The translations under genes were made by a program, and so were the position numbers. A stretch of 64,000 nt of DNA from Zanthoxylum bungeanum (taxonomy: Eukaryota; Streptophyta; Magnoliopsida; Sapindales; Rutaceae). Shown one piece after another: positions 42,522 to 53,200 of the stretch (positions are counted from its first letter, which is position 1; every line of letters starts with the position of its first letter). The notes under the pieces were generated by a model. That model had not been told where the DNA came from. It saw only the letters and a program-made list of their open reading frames with translations, and did no database searches. The DNA lies in contig SKCR01035606.1 of NCBI GenBank assembly GCA_019454045.1, positions 43,051 to 107,050 on the forward strand, in the 5' to 3' direction.

Positions 42522-44954
42522 ATAGAGGTAGACTCCGAAAAGATCAAGGCAATCACAGAAATGCCTGCACCAAAGACAGAAAAGGAAGTCAGAGCATTCT
42601 TGGGGAAGATTCAGTACATCAGTCGGTTTATTGCCAAGCTGACATCGGTATGTGAGCCTATCTTCAAGCTGTTGAGAAAAGATCAGCCAGTGAGATGGAA
42701 TGAACAGTGTCAGACCGCCTTCGACAGAATCAGAGAGTACTTGGTAAAGCCACCTGTATTGAAACCTCCGAGACCGGGCAGACCTTTGATATTGTATTTG
42801 GCTATAGAATCAGAAGCATTGGGGGGTATGATGGTACAGGCAGATGAGACAGGGGTAGAACATGCAGTGTATTATCTAAGTAAGAAGCTGCTTCCGTATG
42901 AGGCTCGGTATCAGGAAGTTGAGAAGATATGTCTTGCAGTGGTATGGGCTTCCAGAAAGTTGCGGCATTATTTCCAGTCATACAAGATCCAGGTAGTGGC
43001 AAAGGAGAATCCTCTGAAATATCTTCATTCAGTGCCTTCACTAGTGGGAAAACTGGGCCGATGGTTGGTATTGTTGACAGAGTTTGACATTGAGTATCTC
43101 ACCTCCAAAGTGATCAAGGGACGAGCAGTAGCGGAGTTTCTGGCATTGCAACCTGTTGAGGGGGATCAGTATAAGTTTGAGTTTCCAGATGAAGAGATCC
43201 AAGCAATAACAGTTCAGAGATGGAAGATGTACTTTGACGGAGCAGTGAATTACAAGGGAGCCGGAATTGGGATCGTGATAGTAACCCCCGAGGGAGAGAC
43301 TTTGCCTTTGGCCAAGAGGTTGACATTCAGAGTGACTAATAACATGGCCGAGTATGAAGCATGTGCTTTTTGTTTGACAGCATTGATAGCCTTGAAGGCC
43401 GGAAGTGTTGAAATCTACGGAGATTCTATGTTGGTAGTCCAGCAGATGCGAGGAGAATGGGAATTGAAGGAAGAACGGTTGAAGCCTTACCTTCTTCACC
43501 TCAGAAAATTGGCACGGGTTATCCCCGAGTGTAAGTTTCACCACCTACCGAGAGAAGAGAATCAGATGGCAGACGCATTGGCTACACTAGCAGCGACTTG
43601 GGAAAATCCAGAGAAGTTAGTGATGAGACCGTTGGTACTGACAACAGCAAGTAAACCTACTTATGAGATAGAAAGAATTCTGGAAGTTGAGGTTGACGAC
43701 GGTAAACCTTGGTATTATGACATTCAGAGGTATCTGGAACATGGTGAATTCCCGGAAGGGGCGGGCAGAAAAGACAGAATAGCCATTCAGAAGTTAGCGT
43801 CCCAGTATGTGACTTTGAGAGGGGAACTGTACAAGAGGCAGGCAAACGGTATTCAGTTGAAGTGTTTAAGAAAGGAAGAAGCTCAACATGTAATGGAAGA
43901 GGTACACGCCGGGGTATGCGGTCCGCACATGAACGGGTTGAATCTGTCCCGCAAGATAGTGAGACAAGGTTTTTATTGGTCAACCATGGAAACAGACTGC
44001 GCGAAGATGGTAAAGCACTGTCATGACTGTCAAGCACATGGTAATTTGAACCACTTACCGCACACAGAATTACACGGGTTATCAGAGCCGTGGCCTTTCT
44101 CAGCATGGGGAATTGATATGATTGGGGAAATTCGACCAAATGCATCAAATGGGCATCGCTTCATAGTGGTGGCGGTAGATTACTTCTCAAAGTGGGTGGA
44201 AGCTGAATCATTCCGTAATGTTACAGCGAAACAGATGGCAAGGTTCATAGCTCGGAACCTCGTTTTTCGGTATGGTATGCCGCATCATGTAGTGACAGAC
44301 AACGGGGTCCAGTTTCAAGGGGAGACGAAAGCAATGTTACAGAGGTATGAGATAGGCCACCACAAGTCATCACCGTACAGGCAGCAGGCAAATGGGGCAG
44401 TTGAGGCAGCCAACAAGACTATAAAGACAATTTTAGCTAAGATGACAGAGAATTGCAGAGATTGGGCCGAGAAATTACCGTATGCTTTGTGGGGGTACAG
44501 AACATCAGTAAGAACAGCAACAGGGTCCACACCTTACTCCTTAGTCTACGGAATGGAAGCAATATTGCCAATAGAAATGGAAATACAGTCCCTGAGGGTA
44601 TTAGCAGAGGCAAAATTACCGGAACATGAATGGGCCGCACAGAGATTTGATCAGTTAGCACTGTTGGATGAGAAGAGAACGAAGTCTTTGTATCACATGC
44701 AGTTGTATCAGAAGAGACTATCCCGGGCATTCAACAAGAAAGTACGCCCCACCAAGATCAGAAAGGGTAATTTAGTACTTAAGCAGTCGAGGCCGTCGAC
44801 GACAGATCCGAGAGGGAAATTCAGGCCGAACTGGGAAGGACCCTACATCGTTCAGAAAGTCATGGGAAATGGAGCAGTGAATTTGTCAGATCTCGAGGGA
44901 AATGAGTTCACAGAACCAATCAATGTCGACAGGCTGAAGCTGTACTTTGCTTAA
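42522..44954 (+). CDS. Tat pol: RNase H, second RNase H, integrase
   Basis: Continuous in frame with RT; first Met at 42561 is internal, not a natural start. After the RT thumb (KEVRAFLGKIQYISRFI) comes the usual Gypsy RNase H (LILYLAIESEALG to HYFQSYKIQV, about 42785-43035), then a second, plant-type RNase H with catalytic FDGA (Asp at 43236), NNMAEYEA, YGDSMLV and NQMADALA (to about 43590). Integrase: HHCC zinc region ending CHDCQAHG (about 44020), core WGIDMIGE (about 44106), VTDNGVQF (about 44292) and GAVEAANK (about 44397) giving D, D and E, and a C-terminal domain to TAA 44952-44954. All catalytic residues looked for are present. Confidence 0.92.
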   Translation: MEVDSEKIKAITEMPAPKTEKEVRAFLGKIQYISRFIAKLTSVCEPIFKLLRKDQPVRWNEQCQTAFDRIREYLVKPPVLKPPRPGRPLILYLAIESEALGGMMVQADETGVEHAVYYLSKKLLPYEARYQEVEKICLAVVWASRKLRHYFQSYKIQVVAKENPLKYLHSVPSLVGKLGRWLVLLTEFDIEYLTSKVIKGRAVAEFLALQPVEGDQYKFEFPDEEIQAITVQRWKMYFDGAVNYKGAGIGIVIVTPEGETLPLAKRLTFRVTNNMAEYEACAFCLTALIALKAGSVEIYGDSMLVVQQMRGEWELKEERLKPYLLHLRKLARVIPECKFHHLPREENQMADALATLAATWENPEKLVMRPLVLTTASKPTYEIERILEVEVDDGKPWYYDIQRYLEHGEFPEGAGRKDRIAIQKLASQYVTLRGELYKRQANGIQLKCLRKEEAQHVMEEVHAGVCGPHMNGLNLSRKIVRQGFYWSTMETDCAKMVKHCHDCQAHGNLNHLPHTELHGLSEPWPFSAWGIDMIGEIRPNASNGHRFIVVAVDYFSKWVEAESFRNVTAKQMARFIARNLVFRYGMPHHVVTDNGVQFQGETKAMLQRYEIGHHKSSPYRQQANGAVEAANKTIKTILAKMTENCRDWAEKLPYALWGYRTSVRTATGSTPYSLVYGMEAILPIEMEIQSLRVLAEAKLPEHEWAAQRFDQLALLDEKRTKSLYHMQLYQKRLSRAFNKKVRPTKIRKGNLVLKQSRPSTTDPRGKFRPNWEGPYIVQKVMGNGAVNLSDLEGNEFTEPINVDRLKLYFA

Positions 44955-45780
44955 GAAGACTTGGTCGCCAATGGAAGACCTAACCCAACGGAATGAGAAA
45001 ACTCATGCATACATGCATACACGTAACCTATATTGCATCTTTTTGTGTTTGTGCTGTTTTGTGTAAACAGGTGATGAAGAAGGAAAAGAGCAAGGCCCAT
45101 ATCGGCTGAGGAGCGAGGCTCCACATCACATCATGTCAGCTTGGGGGCGAGGCCCGTATCAGCTGAGGAACGAGGCTCCATGTCACATTATATCAGCTCG
45201 GGGGCGAGGCCCATATCGGCTGAGGAGCGAGGCTCCACATCACATCATGTCAGCTTGGGGGCGAGGCCCGTATCAGCTGAGGAGCGAGGCTCCATGTCAC
45301 ATTATATCAGCTCGGGGGCGAGGCCCATATCGGCTGAAGAGCGAGGCTCCACATCACATCATCATTTCGAGGGCGAGGTCCCTATAGTCAGCGGTGTTGG
45401 GTTGAGGTGCCCAGGGTCAAGGTGCCCAACTACATCATCAGTTCGAGGGCGAGGTCCCTATAGTCAGCGGTGTTGGGTCGAGGTGCCCAGGGTCGAGGTG
45501 CCCCCGTTGTCAGTTGTAGTTCCGGGTCGAGGTGCCCAGGGTCGAGGTGCCCACTACATCATCAATTCAAAGACGAGGTCCCTATAGTCAGCGGTGTTGG
45601 GTCGAGGTGCCCAGGGTCGAGGTGCCCCCGTTGTAAGTTGCAATTATTGGGACGCGTCCCAGGATCGAGGTCCGCTGCAGTATCAACTCAACTCGAGGTG
45701 GCAGCCGAGCCAGGTAAGTAAAAATGCATTGCATAACTTTGATAGGATTGTTCAAAGTCACACACTGCACAAGTCCCATC
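44955..45780 (+). repeat. Tat 3' UTR tandem arrays
   Basis: Array 1 (about 45090-45360): units of about 53 bp alternating as a 108-bp pair, with GGGGGCGAGGCCC(A/G)TATC(A/G)GCTGA and GAGCGAGGCTCCA. Array 2 (about 45362-45690): units built from GGGCGAGGTCCCTATAGTCAGCG and GGTCGAGGTGCCCAGG. Hypervariable 3' UTR tandem repeats are known for Tat elements. The Arg/Gly-rich reading frames at 45133-45830 are by-products of the arrays. Confidence 0.88.
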
Positions 45781-45794
45781 AAAGTGGGGGCGAC
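45781..45794 (+). promoter_or_regulatory. Polypurine tract of Tat element
   Basis: AAAGTGGGGGCGAC directly before the 3' LTR start TGTAGG. Confidence 0.8.
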
Positions 45795-48597
45795 TGTAGG
45801 CATTGTATTTTCGCATGTGAAACCCGATGATGAGTCTCAATTGGAGGCACAACCTTTTTACCTAAGGATATTGCGGGAAACGGAGGTTGGAAGGGGAAAT
45901 TCGGAATAAGTATGTCATCAAGTTCATTCCACAAGTTCACTGTCTTCGTTGGTGCTGCGTTCGTTCCTCCGTTCGAACCTCGTGCAGATTGCGGACGTTC
46001 GTGCTGCGTGCGAGGAGGCGTTCGAACGGAGCCGGTAATTCTGGTTTTGCTGCTAGCCTCACAACCCCTAACCAAGCCACCCAACCTCCTCCAATCTCTC
46101 TAGCTCATACACACAATTCACACAAGAATTATAGCAAGAAATACTAGACATCACAAAAATCATTCCTTTCAACCTTACCCTCATATCACCGAAATTACAA
46201 GCATAAACAACCCTAATCACCACCAAAAATCACCCATTTTAAACCTTCACACATCACCGAAAATTACACAAAACACAACAGCCTAAATCACTCTCAACAG
46301 TCCCTAAAATCCCTTTAAACAGTAACATAAACTGCACTTATAACCTTTGAAATAATCACACCAAACCACACAAAAAAGGAACACAGAACAGTCCACCAAG
46401 AACACCAAAACAGCCCACCAACAGTAAGCAGAGGATACAGAGGGAACGGCAGCAAAACTATAAGGAAACAGCAGCAAAACGGAGTCGGAACAGTAGCTCG
46501 AGTGGCCGAACAGCGAAGGAAGAGGCAAACCAGTGAACCAGAAAAGTTGCGGAGCTTTACCCCCTTTCGATCTTCGTGGAACGCGAGTCCGAGAGACAGC
46601 TTAAAAGGTTAGACCTGAGGGTATCTATCACACTTACTCGTATTTAATTTCTGGTTATTTATTTTGATTATATTTTCTGTATTTGTGGCATTTGTTATGT
46701 GTATGATGCGTGTTGTGGGTATTGGATGAATGGAAGAGTGTCGTCTCTTGTGGTATATAGGATGGAAACCCAGACGTAAATTCCGTAGCCGAATCCGAAT
46801 GGACGGTAGTGCGGTCTGTACTTGGGACACAACTCCACGTACCACTTGAGTAAAACGGCACCTCCTCTTGTTTTGAGTTGCTTTGGTTTATTTAATTCTT
46901 GTCATTTAAATTCTGCATGTTGTTTAATCTCATGATACGATCGAGTGCATGGCCTTAGTAAGTGCGATGAAAGGTTCCCTAATTGGAGGGTTAAAATCCT
47001 TCACCACGATGCTTTGCCGCACCGATTGATGTGTGTTCGGTTGAATGCGAAATACGTTCAATCGGACATACTTAGTTTGGTATGATTGTCTTTATTTTCG
47101 TATGCATGATTCAACCGAGCGCATGGGCTTAGTAAGTGCGATGTGAGATCCCCTATGGGGATGGGCTAAAGCCCGTTACCACGAGGCTTTGCCGCGCCGG
47201 TTGATGTATGTTCGGTTGGATACAAGATACGTTCAATCGGGCACACTATGTTTAATATTATTGCTTTTCATTCTATGTATGCATGATTCAGTCGAGCGCA
47301 TGGGCTTAGTATGTTGGTCTAAAGGTCCTCTCTTTGAGAGATCAAGAGCCCCAAAAGGCCACCTTTACGGCAGTACTTCGCCGCGCCCCCCCCCTTTATT
47401 TTGTCGTTTATGTATTGCATCCCATTTCATGCATCAGGTCTGTTCCCGTTCGAACGCGTTTATGAACGCAACTCGAACGCGCATGTATTTTGCCTTGTCA
47501 TGCATCAGGTCTCCCTCATGTTCGAACGCGTTCACGAACGCCATACGAACGTAGGCATTCTGTTTCATTTCCGTTCGAACGCTATACGAACGTGAGCATT
47601 CTGTTTCATTTCCGTTCGAACGCGTTATCAAACGCCATACGAACGAGAACCTTCTGTTTACCGTTCGAACTCGTTTACGAACGCTATACGAACGCCCACG
47701 CACTTTCTTAGTTTCATAATGCATCAGGTCTGGTTCCGTTCGAACGCGTTCTCGGACGCTACACGAACGCGAACCTTCTGTTTACCGTTCGAACGCGTTT
47801 ACGAACGCCCACGCACTTTCTTAGTTTCATAATGCATCAGGTCTGGTTCCGTTCGAACGCGTTCTCGGACGCTACACGAACGCGAACCTTCTGTTTACCG
47901 TTCGAACGCGTTTACGAACCCTACACGAACGCGCACCCACTGAATCGAGTCATCTTCATTAGATTTCATGCATAGTTTTCCTAGTAGCTATCCCCACATG
48001 TATGAATACAACTATGTTAATGAATTACAATTCATATGCTTGTGTCGTGATAACATTTGAGTATTATTTCTTGTGGTATATCGGATGGAAACTCATACGT
48101 AAATTCCATAGCCGATTCCGAATGGACGGTAGTGCGGTCTGTACTTGGGATACAATTCCACGTACCACTTGGAAAAGTGCCCATATGTATGTTTGTATGG
48201 TTAATATGTGTGCTTGTGTTTTCTTGAATGTAATATGCAAATAAAGTTGTATGTTCGTTGTTATTTTGATATATGTTAAGCATGCGATTTTAGATATGAG
48301 ATATATGTGAAATGTGTGCATAAGTTTTATTTTGCATATGAGAATTTAGAAGCATGATACTCTTGGAAATAAGTGTTACTTAAGCTTGATTAAATTATTA
48401 CATAAATCCTTTCATTACAAGTGACATGAGTAAGGGACCATTCCGAACCCAACGGTTTGAGGTCTTCCCTTGCGAGGGGTGAGTGCGGCCTTAAATCTTT
48501 GTCCCGGTTCACACCGGGTGGCGACTCCATATTATTTAGTATTTCCCAACTAGGCCGCGAGCCTAGAACATGCGTCGCCCAAGTCCTGTGTCCTACA
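45795..48597 (+). repeat. 3' LTR of Tat element (2.80 kb)
   Basis: TGTAGGCATTG at 45795 to GTCCTACA at 48597, followed by the TACAT duplication. Compared with the 5' LTR it has about 75 bp extra near 46247-46325 and about 110 bp extra near 47700-47905 that adds TTCGAACG-type units. Substitutions are sparse. Confidence 0.93.
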
Positions 48598-48602
48598 TAC
48601 AT

Positions 48603-49650
48603 GCCCCAAGGGCAGGTTCAAAACATAGATACCAGCGGCCAACACAGCGATACTTGTCTCGTTTCCAACTCGTAGGTCGATCTCATCTAAAGCCAGTATC
48701 CTGCTAATCAGTAGATCCTGCACACCAGTACATATGTGAGTACCACATCCAGAATCAAAAATCCAATTTTTAAAACCAATAGTGGACATCTTTATAACAA
48801 ACATACCTGAAGTCGGAGCCTTGCCCATCTTCACTTCCTTGAACTATGCCTTGTACTCATGGCAGTCACGCTTCCAGTGACCCTGTTTGCTATATTATAG
48901 GCAGACGTCTTGGGATATGTCCTTAGTCTTCCCATAAGACTTTGATGATTTGACCTTGCCATTTTTCTTCCTTTTCTTCACACCCCCAGAAGCCTTCGGC
49001 CAAGCCTTGGCCTTCTGGGATGTCGAAGTAAGGTGCCCATCGCGCTTCTTGCCATTCAGAAGCTCTGACTCTGCCTCCTTGAGCATAGCCATTAACCCTC
49101 TAAGTGTCTTTTCTTGGTTCATCATATTGTAGTTCATGACGAACCCGCCCCAACACTCGGGCAGAGACTATAAGATCAAATCTATGCAAGTCTCGGCCTC
49201 GAAGGTTATGCCCAGCAGATCTAGCTGTTTGATGTCATCAATCATATGCGACACATAGTACTTTACAGATGTACCCTCTAACATACGCGAGCGAAAGGGC
49301 TTCTTTCGCAACTCATGCTTCTGAGATATAAGATTAGACCTATGAAGATCCTTCAATTTCAACATCATACTATAAGGATCCAATCTTTTATTCTGAAGAA
49401 GAAATTGAGGAGTCATTGCGGCAAGCATTACGGATTGAGCACTAAAGTTATCATCACTATGAGTCTTCCAAAGCTCATGCTATACTATTTGCTCAACTCC
49501 GGGCTAAGGCCCAAGAGGTTTCTCTATGACATAGAGTAACTTCTCGGCTCCTAGGACTATCCTGAGATTCATCTCCAAATCTAGAAAATTAGAGCCGTTA
49601 AAGACATTATCGTCCATGATTATGTCCCTAAGGCTAATCTTTCCAGCCAT
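48603..49650 (-). pseudogene. Copia D gag and protease N-terminus
   Basis: Starts at the ATG 49650, homologous to the Copia A gag start. Pieces: 49428-49168 (PQFLLQNKRLDPYSMMLKLKDLH), 49137-48895 (MNYNMMNQEKTL, Lys-rich tail), a zinc knuckle near 48880 with a stop replacing its second Cys region but GHWKRDC kept, and 48834-48603 with protease FDSGCGTHIC. The Tat element interrupts the frame at 48597. Confidence 0.8.
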
Positions 49651-49654
49651 CTTG

Positions 49655-51049
49655 ATTGCAATAGTCCAACTATCCAATCAACGATTTTGGGTACACTTAA
49701 AATGTAAAGGTTACTATAGTCTAACTATATAACCAACTACAAGTGGAGTAGTGTTTTGTACAGTCTAACTGTTCAAAGAAAGCAATATTCAATATTAGTC
49801 CAACTAATATATATTTATAACAACGATAAATAAAATAAAAGAGCGTGTTTAGCAACTATTAAACGAAATTACAAATTTAATACTGGCCTCCCACTATTTT
49901 TTGGCAAGCCTCTAACCCTCTGTGGAGTACTCGTGAAACCCAGTTTCCTAGTGGGCTAGGATCCCGTTAAATAATACACAACCTTGACTTTGGCCAAAAA
50001 GTTGTATGAAAGTTAACTAGGTAGATCTTTAAGATCAATTGGATCCAATCCAATTCCTAGATCCGGTAGGTGGACCTCCAAGTCAAAGATATATATCCAA
50101 GATATATTTCCTAACCTTTTCCTCTGAATCAACTAAGCCTTGGCTTTGGCTCAACAAGCTTAATGATTCCAGTTAAGCGCGACCCATTGACAGTGGGAAA
50201 GCTTCGTAATCAACGTCGATGAACAAGAAGTGACCTTGACTTTGGACAACAAGTCACAACCGCCCAAGACATGCAAACAAAGCTTTCGTGGTTCAAACAC
50301 ATCCGCGATGGATATTGATCTTGACTTTGGCCAACAAACCAATGCCAATTTTGTATCTTGAGAGAGAACCACTCAATGGAAGGGAAACGCTTAATATTTG
50401 AGGGAGGTTTTTTGCGTAAATTGGCAACCAATTTATTATCTTTGATTAGGTCTCATCATACACCCTTAAACATGCATTCTAAAAGCATAATAAGGCGTGA
50501 AAAAATTAATAATGATATGCGGATGGATATATAACACAATTTGTTCCTAGAACAAATCTCTCTCTTACCTCTCTCCCGCTAGCACTTTACATACTTCTAC
50601 CCAATTACATAACACTAAGAGAAACCTCATTTACATTGAGGGGAATTGGTGAGAAGAGAAATACAACGAGAATATAGGTGAAAGGCTGGACACGCAGGTC
50701 AAATTTAAATAAATTCCAAATTTACAACAATTTCTAAAATTGCCCCCACCCATCTAATATCCATCTGATATACATTATTCATAAAAATACATCCAAGTAT
50801 TCACACAAAACATGTTGTCAATCAATCTAATCCAATTAATTGATCTTTAATTAATGGCCATCCAATGTTCAAACAACGATTTGATTTGCATGAGTCCAAC
50901 TCGTTTAAGAATAAATACTCAAAGTATGTATTCTTGAATTATATCGAACTATAATTTTAAATCCAATTTAAATTGTATCCAATACTAATTCATATTTAAT
51001 TCCAAATTAAATAATTACACTTATAATAGTGCCTTTTAGACTTGGATTC
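49655..51049 (-). other. Copia D leader
   Basis: Colinear with 15640-16799 and 19005-19190 of Copia A, without the solo LTR, so it holds the empty target site (near 50857-50875). The CTTGACTTTGGCCAACAA-like word recurs four times (about 49983, 50144, 50234, 50321). Similarity to A ends near 51049. Confidence 0.75.
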
Positions 51050-52330
51050 TAAGTTATACATATATGTATTTAGAATACATTTATATTTTTTCTATAACAT
51101 GTGTTAATGTTGATTTTGATGTTAAAATTGGATTTGGGGTGTATGAAAGTGTTTAGAGAAAGTTGGAAATGATTTGGATTGATTCAAGTTGAATTACTCA
51201 CTATCAATACACGACGCGCATCCCAGCGCGCGCGCGACGCCTACCTCTCGCACTTGGGTGTCGCGACGCCCAAGCTTGGGCGTCGCGACTCGCCGAGTGC
51301 TGATGCTCTCGCACTTTCGCGTCGTAACGCCCACGCGCTCGGAAACTTATTTTTCTCCCTTTTGGAGTTTTCGAAAATTGATTTGTCCCGAAATTTTTCC
51401 TATGGACTCGTAATGGAATATAGTATTTCATTAAATTATTTTAAAATACACCTATGCTCTATATCCACGGGTTTGACCAATTTCTACTGTGCGGGGTACC
51501 GATTCGACTTTAGGGGTTCCATATCCAACCTAACAAGAAATTTGGATATCGTATTCACATGGACTTAATAGTTCTCCTATCAATACTAAAACTAACCTAC
51601 TTAACTTAAACTAAACTATTGGTTGCGAGAGAGATTGATTAATCTAAAATTAACTGAAAAATTAAATAAAGAGCAAACAATAATTTTGGAGATAAACTTT
51701 ATATGCGAGAAGAACTTATGATTGTAACTTCATCTAAGCATGCAAACAATAAACTCATGCATTTTTCATTAAATTGGATTGTTGTTATGAATTATTAACC
51801 TAGAACGTTAAATTATCTACAAGCTTTTTTCGATGGTCAGGTAAATATATTCGGATTAAACCAATTAACTATAGGTCCATGTTAATAAATTTAAACCAAA
51901 TTCATTAAGATCAGGTTCAAATATTGGCTACGCAAGCTCTGCAGGTATATGTTTATCCTGTAAGAAGATCTATTCAAGAGAAGTAGATCATACGCTATTA
52001 TTCCCACGACTAACCCAAATTTCATCAGTCGAGTTCCTAAGGATTTACCACGATTATTCTATTGTTGGCTAGACAATAAAACATGCATTACATCACAGAT
52101 AATAATAAATAATTTAATAACAAACTCAAAAGAATAATAAGATGTAAATTAATTAAACATAAGAATTAATTAAATATAAAATGAGGTTATATTTAATTTA
52201 GAAATGGGAAACATAATGAACACACAACATCGGGCTTCTCATTAATTCATGCTAAGTTTGCTATAATGTGGGACACACTTCTGATCACTGGAGAATGCAC
52301 ATATAAGTTTGATTATTCAAAAATTTATTA
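51050..52330 (-). repeat. Degraded Athila-type LTR fragment
   Basis: 51830-52100 aligns with 17100-17400 of the solo Athila LTR (AACGTTAAATTATCTACAAGC, TCGATGGTCAG, GGTATATGTTTATCCTGTAAG, then TTTACCACGATTATTCTATTG). The GC-rich part 51215-51340 with GTCGCGAC words resembles 18780-18810 in place and kind. No clean ends. The 129-codon frame 51179-51568 is not conserved in the related LTRs and is not called as a gene. Confidence 0.55.
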
Positions 52331-52694
52331 AAATATATTTTATAAATTAATAAAATATTTAATTTTTTAATAAGATAATTTTACCGTTATCGAATTGGTT
52401 TTTTTTTTTTTTTTTTTTTTTTTTTAAGTCATTTCTCTCGTGTGACATTTTTGATTTGGTCATGAGAAGTAACTACAATTGAACAAACATTCCACATGGG
52501 AAAATTAAATATCATTCTAGTTGTAAAACACATAAATCAATATCATTCAATTTAGTCCTTATTTTAATAAATTTAGAGCTTCGTTAATGTATAATTACTA
52601 TATATTTGGTTATTGACTTTGTCGTATTTATTATTTATAAATACTCATTTTATTAAGACATAATCAAATTCTTTTATCTGTATTTTTTTTGAAA

Positions 52695-52733
<39 letters not shown>

Positions 52734-53200
52734 TCTGTGGAAATGTATTATGTAATGCATACCTACAAATTAGTTAATTTATAAGATATTTTATCATAAA
52801 AATAAATTAGAGATCCATCACTCCCAATTTAAAAATAAGCATTTCATAAGACATAATTAATGTTTATAGATCAAAATTTTGACTCAATGTCATTTGAGTA
52901 CTTTGATTTATAAGGTCATTTGAAAATAGGTCGGTCCAAAAAATGATCGGATGTAAAACAAGAAATTAGATATCTTCTATATATAGGCAAAAGTGTTGAG
53001 ATGAATTGTTTGAATTTAAGAAAAATGATTTTAATAGCTATGATTTACTCATAATTGTACCGAAGGCTTAGAAAAGCTCAAGTGTAATTAGCAAGTAATA
53101 ACATTATATATCTTAATTAAATTTACCCTCAAAGGAGTAGTCGAGTTGATTTTTAAACATCTTCATAAAAAAACTTGCCGCCGAAGTTCAAGTCTTTAGG
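52331..53200. other. AT-rich stretch with long homopolymers
   Basis: No gene seen. Poly(T) of about 27 at 52399-52425 and poly(A) of about 35 at 52697-52731 bracket about 270 bp. The rest is AT-rich unique-looking sequence. Confidence 0.6.

Larger units (their letters stand above)
35751..48597 (+). mobile_element. Tat-lineage Ty3/Gypsy element, nearly intact (12.85 kb)
   Basis: 5' LTR 35751-38377, PBS 38381-38398, repeat-bearing 5' UTR, gag-protease 39428-41158, pol to 44954 (RT, RNase H, second RNase H, integrase), repeat-bearing 3' UTR, PPT 45781-45794, 3' LTR 45795-48597. Perfect TACAT duplications flank it (35746-35750 and 48598-48602). A second, plant-type RNase H after the usual one marks the Tat lineage. 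LTRs look 1-2% diverged by eye apart from indels, so it is among the younger insertions here. Confidence 0.93.
30996..51049 (-). mobile_element. Ty1/Copia element D, split by Tat element
   Basis: Minus-strand relative of Copia A and C. 3' LTR 30996-32877, RNase H, RT, integrase (32940-35745), interruption by a Gypsy element (35751-48597), then the rest of protease and gag (48603-49650) and the leader to about 51049. Joining across the insertion gives colinearity with Copia A (AAGTACAT then CCC.AGGGCAG in both). No 5' LTR follows: homology to the leader stops near 51049, so the 5' end is deleted or replaced. Confidence 0.88.

Noticed and set aside
45133..45830. Overlapping Arg/Gly-rich frames (up to 148 codons)
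   Set aside because: They are translations of the 3' UTR tandem arrays of the Tat element; several frames stay open at once because unit lengths keep phase.
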